This document shows positions 47,357-55,272 of a stretch of DNA of 64,000 bases, in pieces. Source of the DNA: Paenalcaligenes suwonensis (GTDB lineage Bacteria > Pseudomonadota > Gammaproteobacteria > Burkholderiales > Burkholderiaceae_B). The DNA lies in assembly GCF_011290505.1 (NCBI RefSeq), contig NZ_JAANPV010000004.1:62001-126000 (forward strand). The letters are read 5' to 3'. Within the stretch, counting starts at the first letter, position 1; every line of letters begins with the position of its first letter. Under the pieces are notes generated by a model. That model worked only from the letters and a program-made list of their open reading frames with translations, searched no databases and was not told the DNA's origin. The translations under genes and the position numbers were made by a program.

Positions 47357-48121
47357 TCAGGCAGTGGCTTGAATTACATAATCAAAACCATGGCGCAGCC
47401 CACCCTCTTGCGCCACATAATTCAGGGCTCGTTGACGCAACTCGGCAATATGCTCTGTGAACGCTATAGCCAAGCCTCTATCGCTAAAACGCTGGGTACG
47501 TGTTGCGCACATATCTAGCTGGCCATTCACGAAATTAGCGCCATAACGTATAGAAAATTGCTGCACTTCTACAGGCGTAAAGTTAGCCAGACGCAACTGT
47601 CGCAACACCCATTCCAACGGGTATTCTCGATAAGGCCGTTCATTAGCAAGCAACAAGCACGCATCGCGCAGCCGCCCTATTTCGGTAACTAGCTTGCCTG
47701 CCTCGTCGTCCGCGTCATACGGCACATAGGGGTTAAGACCAATCACATACAAGGTGCCACGCGTTAACTGACGCAAACGCGGGAAGAGTTGATCTTGCCA
47801 ATAGGGGGCAAAGCCTTCGATAGCCCCCAGCAAATAATCTGCTAACACCGTATCAAACTGCTCACCCTCTAAAAGGCTGGGGTTCATCCAGTTATCGGTT
47901 AACAAACGATCCTGTGCTCTGGCCTGAAAAAAGGGCGCACGCGTGATCTGACGCGCCATGCTTTCTGCACCTGTAATCGCCGTCCAACTGCTGCTGTCTA
48001 TGGAGTGCAGCCAGCGCATGGAACCCAACCCTGTGCCTGCATCCAGCACCTTCCCCCATGGGGTGTGTGCTTGTAGCTCGGTCACTTTGCGATACAGCAG
48101 ACTAATACTGGGGGTACTCAT
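47357..48121 (-). CDS. Class I methyltransferase-fold protein in the znuD operon
   Basis: The 254-residue protein has a SAM-binding loop VLDAGTGLGSMRWL near residue 25 and a FDTVLADYLLGAIEGFAPYW segment where a motif IV is expected, then LTRGTLYVIGLNPYVP. The overall fold should be Rossmann-like methyltransferase, but I do not recognise the substrate. It starts 2 nt after the znuD stop codon, so the two genes are almost certainly co-transcribed and probably share Zur control. Its role in zinc shortage, if any, is unknown. Confidence 0.8.
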   Translation of the reverse strand: MSTPSISLLYRKVTELQAHTPWGKVLDAGTGLGSMRWLHSIDSSSWTAITGAESMARQITRAPFFQARAQDRLLTDNWMNPSLLEGEQFDTVLADYLLGAIEGFAPYWQDQLFPRLRQLTRGTLYVIGLNPYVPYDADDEAGKLVTEIGRLRDACLLLANERPYREYPLEWVLRQLRLANFTPVEVQQFSIRYGANFVNGQLDMCATRTQRFSDRGLAIAFTEHIAELRQRALNYVAQEGGLRHGFDYVIQATA

Positions 48122-48123
48122 GC

Positions 48124-50202
48124 TTAAAACTCCATCCTGACACCAGCCATCACATTGCGTCCTGCTAACGGTGCTGCCCTAGAAATAAAAGAGGCGTGGT
48201 TATAGCCCAACTGGTTAAACAAATTGCTGCCTTTTACGTAGAATTCGTAGGCATTACCTGCCAGTTTTGTACGGTAACTTATCCCTGCACCAAACATGCC
48301 ATAACCGGCTGTACGGCTTTCATAATCCGCCACCCGATTCTGACTGAAATGCTGCGTGTAGTTCAAGTAGGCCTGCCAACTATTCCAAGCAAAGTCTGTA
48401 CGCACACCTACACGTGCCGCCGGAATACGAGCTAGCGAACCACCGTTATGGCGCAAACTACCGCGCACATAATCCCCGTATAACGTGGCTTTCACAATGG
48501 GAGTAAATTGATAAGATGCCTCGGCCTCTACACCGGTAAAACGCGCATCTCGCTGGCTGTATTCGATAAGCCTGAAGTCTTCGAACTTGTCTAAGGTGTT
48601 GGCATAAATATAGTTTTTGATGTCGCTGTGGAAAAGGTTAATCGCAAACTGCGCCGCCCCTTCTGTCTTGCGCAAACCTACATCAATGCTTTGGCTGGTT
48701 TCTTTTTTGAGATTCGGGTTGCCGCGCTCATAGGTTAAGGTCGCAAAGTGCACCCCTTTGGCATACAACTCTTGGGCATTAGGCATGCGCTGCGAACGCG
48801 ATAACGACAATGACGCTACATACTGAGGGGCAAACGCCCATGACACCCCCGCTGACAGCGACGTAGCCTGATCACTGTAGCGTTTTAATGTGCGATTTTC
48901 GGGCCTAATGTTCTGCCACTCATAACGTGCTCCCACTTCAAACCGTAGTGCATCCCACTCGTAACTCTCCACCATAAACAGCCCCGTACTATGGGTTTTG
49001 CTAGGAGGAATAAAGTTCTCGCTGCCGCCTACCGACTTAAAGTTTGAATGCGCGGTCTGTATACCTACTACCCCAGTCAGCCCACCCCATGGTTTGTGCT
49101 GCAACTCAATGCGGCCATCGTAGCCACGATTTGTGAATCGCGTGCCGGTTACTCCATCATCGCGTTCATCGTGTCGATAATCGGTATAACCTGCTCGGAA
49201 CCTAACACTGTCAAAACCCTGCAGAGGATCATCTAACTCGCCACGTAAATCAAAGCGGTCACTGCGCAAGATTGCATTCGTTTTATGATCGTGATCATGA
49301 TCGTGGTCGTGTCCATGCTCGTGACCGCCGTGGTCATGCCCATGATCATGGCCGTGCCCACCGCAATGCAACGATGAGCCATGCGGGTGACAATCCTCGT
49401 ATTCATGGGTATGCCCTGGCAAACCATACTTATCGTATCGGTACGAATACGCCGCACCTATGTAGCCCCTATCCCCCACAAAAGACACACCCACACTCAT
49501 GTTGTCACTTCTAGCATTGGAATTTTCTACCCTGCTGTCTTTCCAATGGGGGACACGGTAATCCTTACCCTCGCTACGATTTGCATTTAACTGCACCACG
49601 ACAGAGCCTGTACTACCTGTTAGCGACAGGGCTTCGGCATTTCCACGGTCTACGCTACTACCCTGCAATTGCATACGACCAGAAAATGCTTTTTCTGGAA
49701 TCGCGGTGGGTATCTTGTTATCCACAATATTCACCACACCACCAATCGCCCCGCCCCCGTATAGCAAAGCAGACGGCCCACGCAGCACTTCAATACGTTC
49801 CGCCGAGAAAATGTCGGCAGGAATAGCATGATCAGGAGACACTGCAGACGCATCCATAAACTCAATCCCATCGCTCAGGACCTTGACGCGCGGCGCTGTT
49901 TGACCACGAATCACAGGCCTACCGGCTCCGGCACCAAAAGTATCACTATGAATACCAGGCGACTGTGCCAATACCTGCCCTAACGTATCGGCCGCATTCA
50001 CCGCCAGCAAATCATGCGTTTCAACAACCGTAATAGCCGTTGCGCCTTTATTCATCTCTGTCTGTAAAGGCAGCGCCGAAATTCGGATGGCGTGTAGTGT
50101 GGGCACGGTAGCCTGTTCAGTGTGTTCCTGTGCGACGGCAAGCTGCATACTGCCCAGCCCCACTAAGACGCTAAGGCTAAGGGGTTTAAGAGGGAATTTC
50201 AT
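48124..50202 (-). CDS. znuD: TonB-dependent zinc receptor, ZnuD-like, His-rich
   Basis: ZnuD imports zinc across the outer membrane. The 692-residue protein has a signal peptide ending AVAQE, a plug domain (VRGPSALLYGGGAIGGVVNIVD-type segment, interrupted, at about 137-158), and a 22-strand barrel ending with aromatic-rich VMAGVRMEF. An extracellular His-rich loop near residues 270-315 contains DCHPHGSSLHCGGHGHDHGH and more HD repeats, as in the meningococcal ZnuD and in many zinc receptors. A perfect Zur-type palindrome lies 31 bp upstream. The methyltransferase-fold gene follows in the same operon. Confidence 0.92.
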   Translation of the reverse strand: MKFPLKPLSLSVLVGLGSMQLAVAQEHTEQATVPTLHAIRISALPLQTEMNKGATAITVVETHDLLAVNAADTLGQVLAQSPGIHSDTFGAGAGRPVIRGQTAPRVKVLSDGIEFMDASAVSPDHAIPADIFSAERIEVLRGPSALLYGGGAIGGVVNIVDNKIPTAIPEKAFSGRMQLQGSSVDRGNAEALSLTGSTGSVVVQLNANRSEGKDYRVPHWKDSRVENSNARSDNMSVGVSFVGDRGYIGAAYSYRYDKYGLPGHTHEYEDCHPHGSSLHCGGHGHDHGHDHGGHEHGHDHDHDHDHKTNAILRSDRFDLRGELDDPLQGFDSVRFRAGYTDYRHDERDDGVTGTRFTNRGYDGRIELQHKPWGGLTGVVGIQTAHSNFKSVGGSENFIPPSKTHSTGLFMVESYEWDALRFEVGARYEWQNIRPENRTLKRYSDQATSLSAGVSWAFAPQYVASLSLSRSQRMPNAQELYAKGVHFATLTYERGNPNLKKETSQSIDVGLRKTEGAAQFAINLFHSDIKNYIYANTLDKFEDFRLIEYSQRDARFTGVEAEASYQFTPIVKATLYGDYVRGSLRHNGGSLARIPAARVGVRTDFAWNSWQAYLNYTQHFSQNRVADYESRTAGYGMFGAGISYRTKLAGNAYEFYVKGSNLFNQLGYNHASFISRAAPLAGRNVMAGVRMEF

Positions 50203-50232
50203 AAGATCGTGTAAAGGTAAGTTTCAGGAAGC

Positions 50233-50250
50233 GTTATGTTATAACATAAC
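50233..50250. promoter_or_regulatory. Zur operator upstream of znuD
   Basis: GTTATGTTATAACATAAC is a perfect 18-bp palindrome ending 31 bp before the znuD start codon. Its first 16 bases match the site between znuC and zur (16055) exactly, which links the two loci in one regulon. Confidence 0.88.
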
Positions 50251-50418
50251 AAACAATGCCTATTGCTATTCCAATACACGCTGTACTGGTTCTAGGAGTT
50301 GTCTATGTGTTGGTTTGGAGTGGTAAAGCAAGGCTGAAAGCCCGCTTACTGGCGGCTGGACTGCATTAGCCTAAAGCAGAAAACCCGCATATCAATCACT
50401 GTCTGCCGTAGCCTAAGG

Positions 50419-50474
50419 CTGCGAAAGTATTTTTTTATTTGAGACACCAAATAAAAAAACACTTCCATCCGCCT
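50419..50474 (+). repeat. Intergenic repeat copy A with a hairpin core
   Basis: The core ATTTGAGACACCAAAT (50437-50452) is flanked by T and A runs, so the whole can fold into a hairpin with arms TTTTTTATTTG/CAAATAAAAAA. Outer segments CTGCGAA and CTTCCATCCGCCT also match the inverted copy B. Confidence 0.75.
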
Positions 50475-50679
50475 TTTGCTCGTCGCTTGCCTAGGTTTCT
50501 AGACTGGTGATTTCTGTCAGGTATTTCTATTTCTGTAGCAGGTAGTGAAATAGTTGTAGCTCACGCCGGTAATGACAAATCGGTATGCAAAATAAGTGAG
50601 CCTAATCGCTGCTGTTAGGTTTGATTAAAGCGCTACTGAAGAAAGGGTAGTAAGCCTATCAATTGCGATATCTAGGAGG

Positions 50680-50736
50680 AGGCGGAGGAAAACTTTTTTG
50701 ATTTGGTGTCTCAAATCACAAAAAGTTGTTCCGCAG
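50680..50736 (-). repeat. Intergenic repeat copy B, inverted relative to A
   Basis: Read on the minus strand this copy has CTGCGGAA, then TTTTTGTG, the identical 16-bp core ATTTGAGACACCAAAT (50701-50716 on the plus strand as its complement), CAAAAAAG, and CTCCGCCT, matching copy A in order over about 57 bp with scattered differences. Confidence 0.75.
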
Positions 50737-50815
50737 TCCCTCAGCATGTGCGATGAATACAGTGGTTACTTCGAGCTAGCATTGAGCGTAGAAGCCTACT
50801 AACTGCTAAGCCACA

Positions 50816-51520
50816 TCAAATAGCCCGCGTAATGCCCCCATCAACGCGCAGATTCTGCCCCGTGATATACCCCGCATCATCAGACAATAGAAACGCCACC
50901 GTACCGGCCACCTCTTCCGCCTTGCCATAGCGCTGCATAGGCACACTATCACGCCGCGCATCGGTAGCAGGCAAACTGTCTATCCACCCCGGCAGCACGT
51001 TATTCATACGTATATTCTGTGCTGCGTACGTATCCGCAAAAATCTTCGTGAAACTGGCTAAACCAGAACGCATCACCGCCGAGGTAGGAAACATATCAGA
51101 CGGCTCAAATGCCCAAGCTGTGGATATGTTTACGATTGCCCCTTTGCCCTGTTTTTGCATCACTGGCACCACCAATCGTGCTGCACGTACGGCATTTAAG
51201 AAATACACTTCCATGCCTTTGTGCCAGTCTTCATCGCTAAGCTCCAAAATAGGGGCTCGCGGGCCATGCCCAGCCGAGTTCACCAAGGCATCTATACGCC
51301 CCCAGCGCTCTACAGCCAGTTCCACTACACGCTGTAAGTCATCTTGTGATTGGTTGGAACCTGTCACCCCTATACCACCTAACTCTTTGGCCAACGCCTC
51401 GCCTTTTCCTGAGGAAGACAATATCGCCACCGCGTACCCATCTTTGGCTAAGCGTCGTGCTGCTGCTGCGCCCATACCCGATCCACCAGCGGTAATCAGT
51501 GCTACTTTTTCTACAGACAT
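50816..51520 (-). CDS. SDR-family protein lacking the usual YxxxK motif
   Basis: The 234-residue protein has the SDR cofactor loop LITAGGSGMGAAAARRL near residue 8 and NSAG in place of NNAG near residue 87. In the active-site region the usual Tyr-x-x-x-Lys is not seen: after IVNISTAWAF it reads FPTSAVMRSGLASFTK, with Thr where the catalytic Tyr is expected. The C-terminal RMNNVLPGWIDSLP and TGQNLRVDGGITR are regular. So it may bind a nucleotide but have altered chemistry; I recall an SDR subfamily with this altered sequence. It is divergent from a LysR gene that probably controls it. Confidence 0.85.
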   Translation of the reverse strand: MSVEKVALITAGGSGMGAAAARRLAKDGYAVAILSSSGKGEALAKELGGIGVTGSNQSQDDLQRVVELAVERWGRIDALVNSAGHGPRAPILELSDEDWHKGMEVYFLNAVRAARLVVPVMQKQGKGAIVNISTAWAFEPSDMFPTSAVMRSGLASFTKIFADTYAAQNIRMNNVLPGWIDSLPATDARRDSVPMQRYGKAEEVAGTVAFLLSDDAGYITGQNLRVDGGITRAI

Positions 51521-51624
51521 GATCTACTCCTAAAGACAGTATATGGCGTTATTATCAATCTATAGCTGCGAATTTTCTAACGATAAATATGCCCATAACA
51601 CTGTAGAAAAACTACTGCCTTATC

Positions 51625-52497
51625 ATGCCTATCAGCCGACGAAAACTCCCCCCATTAAATGCACTACGCGCCTTTGAGGTTGCCGGGCGGCGTCTCAGCT
51701 TTAGGGCTGCTGCCGATGAACTAGGTGTGACACAAGGCGCGGTAGCGCAACAAGTACGCGCGCTGGAGGCTCACTTAGGCGCGCCCCTGTTTCAGCGCTT
51801 AGCACGCGGTGTGGCGTTAACACCGGCTGGAACTAGCTACTTAAGTGATATTAGCCATGCTTTTGATACGCTTACTACGGCTACAGAAAGGCTTGCCCAT
51901 CGCCCTGATCGCGTCACCATCAGTGTGACACCTACCATTGCCGCCAAACTACTGATTCCCCGTTTAGCCCATCTCTATACCGAGTTACCGCAGGTAGAAC
52001 TGCAAACCATTGCCACGGACGCACTGTCTGATTTTGATAGAGACCATGTGGATATCGCCATACGTTTAACCGCACGCAGTATCCCTGCCACTGTGGAGGC
52101 AGAGTTGCTCTTTCATCAAGATCTCATCGCTGTGGCCAGCCCTCATTTAGTGCTGCCCCAACCGCCTCCGCTGTCAGCGCTACAGTTGGCAACTTTGCCC
52201 CTACTACATGATGCCCACGATCGCTGGCCTGCCTTTTTAAACAGCCCCACTCGCCTACCCGGCACCCTATTTAACCAAACGGCCTTAGCCATTGATGCCG
52301 CCTTAGGTGGGCAAGGCGTAGCTCTCACTAACAAGGCGTTTGTGGCTGACGACTTAAAAGCTGGCCGCTTAATTACCGTCAGCGACCACTACATTACGTT
52401 ACCGGCTTCGTACTACTTACTACGTAAACGCAGCAGCACACGCCAACCCGCCGTAGCGGCAGTGTGGGACTGGTGCCTACAGCAATTTCAGCACTAA
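51625..52497 (+). CDS. LysR-type regulator (GcvA-like)
   Basis: The 290-residue protein begins MPISRRKLPPLNALRAFEVA, the N-terminal pattern of the GcvA-type branch, with the helix-turn-helix at residues about 10-65 (LSFRAAADELGVTQGAVAQQVRALE, interrupted, then PLFQRLARGVALT). The effector domain follows (VTISVTPTIAAKLLIPRL and on to GVALTNKAFVADDLKAGRL). It is divergent from the SDR gene with a 104-bp shared promoter region, the classic arrangement for a LysR protein and its target gene. Confidence 0.92.
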   Translation: MPISRRKLPPLNALRAFEVAGRRLSFRAAADELGVTQGAVAQQVRALEAHLGAPLFQRLARGVALTPAGTSYLSDISHAFDTLTTATERLAHRPDRVTISVTPTIAAKLLIPRLAHLYTELPQVELQTIATDALSDFDRDHVDIAIRLTARSIPATVEAELLFHQDLIAVASPHLVLPQPPPLSALQLATLPLLHDAHDRWPAFLNSPTRLPGTLFNQTALAIDAALGGQGVALTNKAFVADDLKAGRLITVSDHYITLPASYYLLRKRSSTRQPAVAAVWDWCLQQFQH

Positions 52498-52529
52498 GCT
52501 CACGCATATGTACCACTATGCAAACCCCT

Positions 52530-52558
52530 TTGCACAACGCCTTTAAGCTGCTTATACT
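52530..52558 (+). promoter_or_regulatory. Strong promoter upstream of a short RNA
   Basis: TTGCAC and TATACT are separated by exactly 17 nt. The predicted start is 52565, the A of an ATG, 7 nt after the -10 box. Confidence 0.75.
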
Positions 52559-52564
52559 GATTTC

Positions 52565-52677
52565 ATGACTATAGTTACCAGCCCCTTCATGACTGAGATG
52601 ATTCGTCGCCCCAAAAAGGCGGGTTAGCTGGTGCGCACAACCATTGCACAGACCCGCCTACTCTGGCGGGTTTTTTT
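52565..52677 (+). ncRNA. Candidate small RNA or attenuator leader, about 113 nt
   Basis: From the predicted promoter start to the end of an intrinsic terminator T run. The sequence GGCGGGT occurs twice (52618-52624 and 52665-52671), flanking ACCCGCC (52652-52658), so two mutually exclusive hairpins can form: 52618/52652 (antiterminator-like) or 52652/52665 (terminator). A 20-codon frame (52565-52627, MTIVTSPFMTEMIRRPKKAG) ends inside the first GGCGGGT region, placing a translating ribosome where it could bias the choice. Whether the product is a free sRNA or a leader for the next gene is open. Confidence 0.55.
52652..52677 (+). terminator. Intrinsic terminator of the short RNA
   Basis: ACCCGCC/GGCGGGT with a 6-nt loop is followed by seven T residues, 43 nt before the next start codon. 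Confidence 0.9.
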
Positions 52678-52719
52678 ATCCCCACACGGGATGCCACTTC
52701 AATCAAGGAACAAGCACCT

Positions 52720-53625
52720 ATGACTTCTGCCTTCAAAACGTCCGCTACCTCGCCAGCCATGTTGCACTTCATTTGCGGGAAAATTGGATCAGGTAAGTCT
52801 ACGCTTGCTGCTCAACTTGCTAGTGCGCCCCACACGGTATTGATCAGCGAAGACAGTTGGCTAGCGGCGCTTTACCCAGACGGTATAAAAACCATCACAG
52901 ACTATGCTCGCTGTGCTGGGCTACTACGTACCGCCATGACCCCACACATTGCCCAACTACTAGAAACAGGCGTTTCGGTAGTGTTGGACTTCCCCGCCAA
53001 CACATTGGCTAGTCGTGCATGGATGCGTAGTTTAAGCCAAGCATCTGCCTTGTCTCACGTGCTGCATTTTCTGGATATACCCGATGCCATTTGCAAAGCC
53101 AGGCTACACCAGCGCAATCAATCGGGTGCGCACCCTTTCCAAACATCCGAGGCTGAATTTGATGCTATCAGCAGTTATTTTGTAGCGCCCACCGAAGACG
53201 AAGGGTTGGTAGTACAGCGTTATACCGCCGACCACACCGCAGAACTACCCCATATACATCGTGTGATCGCTGCTCACCACAGCGAGTTCCCCGACCCTAT
53301 CACCTTCACTAAAGGCACAGCCTTAACCGTGGGCGCCAAATATGCAGGCCCCGAAGGCTGGGATAACTGGTTTTTTTGCACCCTGCCCGAACACACTGGT
53401 GGCTGGGTACCAAGTCAGATTATTGCTAGAACATCCGACGCACCGTCACACGGTGTGGCGCTAGAGGACTATACCGCTCAAGAACTGAATGTGAGGGTGG
53501 GGGAAATTGTCGCAGTGCTTAAACACCTGAACGGCTGGATGTGGTGTAAGAATCTGCTCACTCAGCAAAGCGGTTGGGTACCTACCGCTTCGCTTGAGTC
53601 ATTAGCCAAACCCGTTACACCTTGA
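52720..53625 (+). CDS. P-loop kinase-like protein fused to two SH3-like domains
   Basis: The 301-residue protein has an N-terminal AAA_33/zeta-toxin-like P-loop domain: Walker A GKIGSGKST at residues 20-28, an acidic ISEDSW segment, DYARCAGLLRTAMTP, and a lid-like KARLHQRNQSG near residue 128. From about residue 190 come two SH3-like modules, each with a GWVP ending (GGWVPSQII, then SGWVPTASL) and a YAGPEGWDNWFFC core. A phosphotransfer role is likely from the family, but no substrate is known. The ribosome site is AAGGAA. The 3' end overlaps the convergent GntR gene by 11 bp. Confidence 0.82.
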   Translation: MTSAFKTSATSPAMLHFICGKIGSGKSTLAAQLASAPHTVLISEDSWLAALYPDGIKTITDYARCAGLLRTAMTPHIAQLLETGVSVVLDFPANTLASRAWMRSLSQASALSHVLHFLDIPDAICKARLHQRNQSGAHPFQTSEAEFDAISSYFVAPTEDEGLVVQRYTADHTAELPHIHRVIAAHHSEFPDPITFTKGTALTVGAKYAGPEGWDNWFFCTLPEHTGGWVPSQIIARTSDAPSHGVALEDYTAQELNVRVGEIVAVLKHLNGWMWCKNLLTQQSGWVPTASLESLAKPVTP

Positions 53626-54328
53626 TATAGGTGCGTAGACGCTCTGCCGCATTGCGTAAATGGCGCTCTGCCGCCGCAGCGGCTGCATCGGAATCACGCT
53701 GTTCTATGGCCTGAATGATGGCCTGATGCTCGGCTTGCACATCTTCGATCAAGTCTTGGTGGTACTGCGCGGTGTGACTACGTGTTTGGCGTATCAAACG
53801 ACGCACATGCTGTTCCAAGTACTCATTTAAGGTAATAAAGTGAGGGTTATGTGTGGCATCAACAATGGCTTGGTGAAACGCGTAGTCTTCCTCGTCACCC
53901 AACTGATCGCAAGCAATGGCGTACTCCATGCCTATCAGCGCTTTGCGTATCTTTTTCAGGTCCGCTGCCGTATGGCGCTGCGCTGCATGTTTAGCCGCCG
54001 CCACCTCAATGGCTACCAATAGTTCTATCACATGCTCTAGGCTAGTCAGATCACCCAATGTGGCACCCGACATGTCTAAACTGAACATGCGACGCTCACC
54101 TCGGGCATTCACAAACACGCCCCGCCCTTGCTGTGAATGCACCAATCCTTCGGATTTCAGCTGTGACAATGCCTCGCGCACAACGGAACGACTCACCCCA
54201 AAGCGCTCTTGTAACTGCGCTTCACTAGGTAGCTTTTGGTCGGCAACAAAATTGCCGGTTTCTATTTCCTGCCGTATCCACGCCACAATGGGCGTGGAGT
54301 ATGCAACGCTCTGTTTATGCCCTGCCAT
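53615..54328 (-). CDS. GntR-family regulator with FCD domain
   Basis: From ATG 54328 (MAGHKQSVAYSTP) it is 237 residues. The N-terminal winged helix has KLPSEAQLQERFGVSRSVVREALSQLKSEGL (interrupted) and GRGVFVNARGERR. The C-terminal all-helical FCD domain has the ligand-site pattern DYAFHQAIVDATHNPHFI and a late RLRTYI end. FCD regulators mostly bind small organic acids and repress until the acid is present. It lies beside the SDR and ABC/2-oxoacid dehydrogenase genes, which carry a matching palindrome in their promoter. Confidence 0.92.
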   Translation of the reverse strand: MAGHKQSVAYSTPIVAWIRQEIETGNFVADQKLPSEAQLQERFGVSRSVVREALSQLKSEGLVHSQQGRGVFVNARGERRMFSLDMSGATLGDLTSLEHVIELLVAIEVAAAKHAAQRHTAADLKKIRKALIGMEYAIACDQLGDEEDYAFHQAIVDATHNPHFITLNEYLEQHVRRLIRQTRSHTAQYHQDLIEDVQAEHQAIIQAIEQRDSDAAAAAAERHLRNAAERLRTYIKV

Positions 54329-54371
54329 AGTGGTCAAACAATCCTGATCTGTTTTGGTAAGGTGTGAAACT

Positions 54372-54395
54372 CCGCCAGTATAACGAGACTGGCGG
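54372..54395 (-). terminator. Hairpin between the SDR and GntR genes
   Basis: CCGCCAGT and ACTGGCGG form an 8-bp stem with an 8-nt loop just after the SDR stop codon. Only a short T-rich stretch follows on the minus strand, so termination may be partial. Confidence 0.55.
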
Positions 54396-54402
54396 CCTAA
54401 CG

Positions 54403-55140
54403 TTACACCATGTACAAACCACCATTCACATGAATGGTTTCACCGGTCACAAACGACGCTAGGTCTGAACACAAAAACAGAATCACATCGGCCACTTCTT
54501 GGGCGGTACCAAAGCGCTGCAACGGCGTAGAGGCTAATAGGCTCTGACCTTTTGCTTGTAGCAAATCACGGGTCATAGGCGTTTCGATAATGCCAGGCGC
54601 AACGCAGTTCACGCGTGTACGCGGCGCCAACTCTAAGGCCAAGCTTTTGCTGAAACTGGTTACTGCACCTTTAGAAGCCGAGTAATGTGCATGGGCATAA
54701 CTACCGCGATGCCCTGCCATGGACGATAAATTCACGATGCTGCTACGTTCAGACAAATACGGCATCACGGCTTGGCACATATAAAAGGTGCCATCCAGAT
54801 TAATTTGCATCAATTGACGCCATTGCTCGGTGCTCATCTCGGCCACTTTTGCCTCGGGATAAATACCAGCGGAATGCACCAATGAATCAATAGCGCCAAA
54901 CCTATCAGCCACCGATTTTGCTAAATCCTGGCATGACTGTTGCGACCCTATGTCTGCCGCGTAACGCTCTGCCACGCCGCCTTGCTCACGTATTTCTTGC
55001 TCCAACTTTTCCAGTGCATTGGCATCACGATCACACAGTGCAATCTGCGCGCCAGCTTGTGCCAAACGCAGCGCTAAAGCACGCCCAATTCCCCCAGCCG
55101 CACCGGTAATTAACACCGTTTTTTTCTCTAGTCCTAGCAT
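54403..55140 (-). CDS. SDR-family oxidoreductase
   Basis: A NAD(P)-dependent oxidoreductase of the classical type, 245 residues. The cofactor loop is LITGAAGGIGRAL near residue 10, followed by an ALCDRDAN segment whose Asp at the end of beta-2 suggests NAD preference. The active site is canonical: NLSSMAGHRG for the Ser and HYSASKGAV for Tyr-x-x-x-Lys. The C-terminal region has RVNCVAPGIIETPM and GETIHVNGGLYMV. It is divergent from the ABC transporter operon and shares the operator-bearing promoter region with it, so it should be part of the same regulon. Substrate unknown; an alcohol or hydroxyacid is plausible. Confidence 0.9.
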   Translation of the reverse strand: MLGLEKKTVLITGAAGGIGRALALRLAQAGAQIALCDRDANALEKLEQEIREQGGVAERYAADIGSQQSCQDLAKSVADRFGAIDSLVHSAGIYPEAKVAEMSTEQWRQLMQINLDGTFYMCQAVMPYLSERSSIVNLSSMAGHRGSYAHAHYSASKGAVTSFSKSLALELAPRTRVNCVAPGIIETPMTRDLLQAKGQSLLASTPLQRFGTAQEVADVILFLCSDLASFVTGETIHVNGGLYMV

Positions 55141-55234
55141 AGTTCCTCCTCGTATTCGGGTTTATACCTATAAGAGCAACACATTGATTTATAACGACTT
55201 AATCATGATTACCGTGTTTCTTGATCAATGCTCG

Positions 55235-55262
55235 TTGACACTCTTTTTGTTGCTGATATAGT
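55235..55262 (+). promoter_or_regulatory. Promoter of the ABC transporter operon
   Basis: A perfect TTGACA box and TATAGT are separated by 16 nt, with a predicted start near 55269. Two operator-like repeats begin immediately downstream. Confidence 0.85.
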
Positions 55263-55272
55263 ATTTTTCAAA

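Larger units (their letters stand above)
50251..50815. other. Gene-free stretch with an inverted pair of repeats
   Basis: I see no gene in these 565 bp. The znuD promoter lies at the left end. The two repeats listed separately dominate the rest. The DNA between them (50475-50679) has no strong reading frame and no transposase remnant that I can recognise. Each repeat can form a terminator-like hairpin, so one function could be to insulate znuD and the SDR gene from read-through. Confidence 0.5.
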
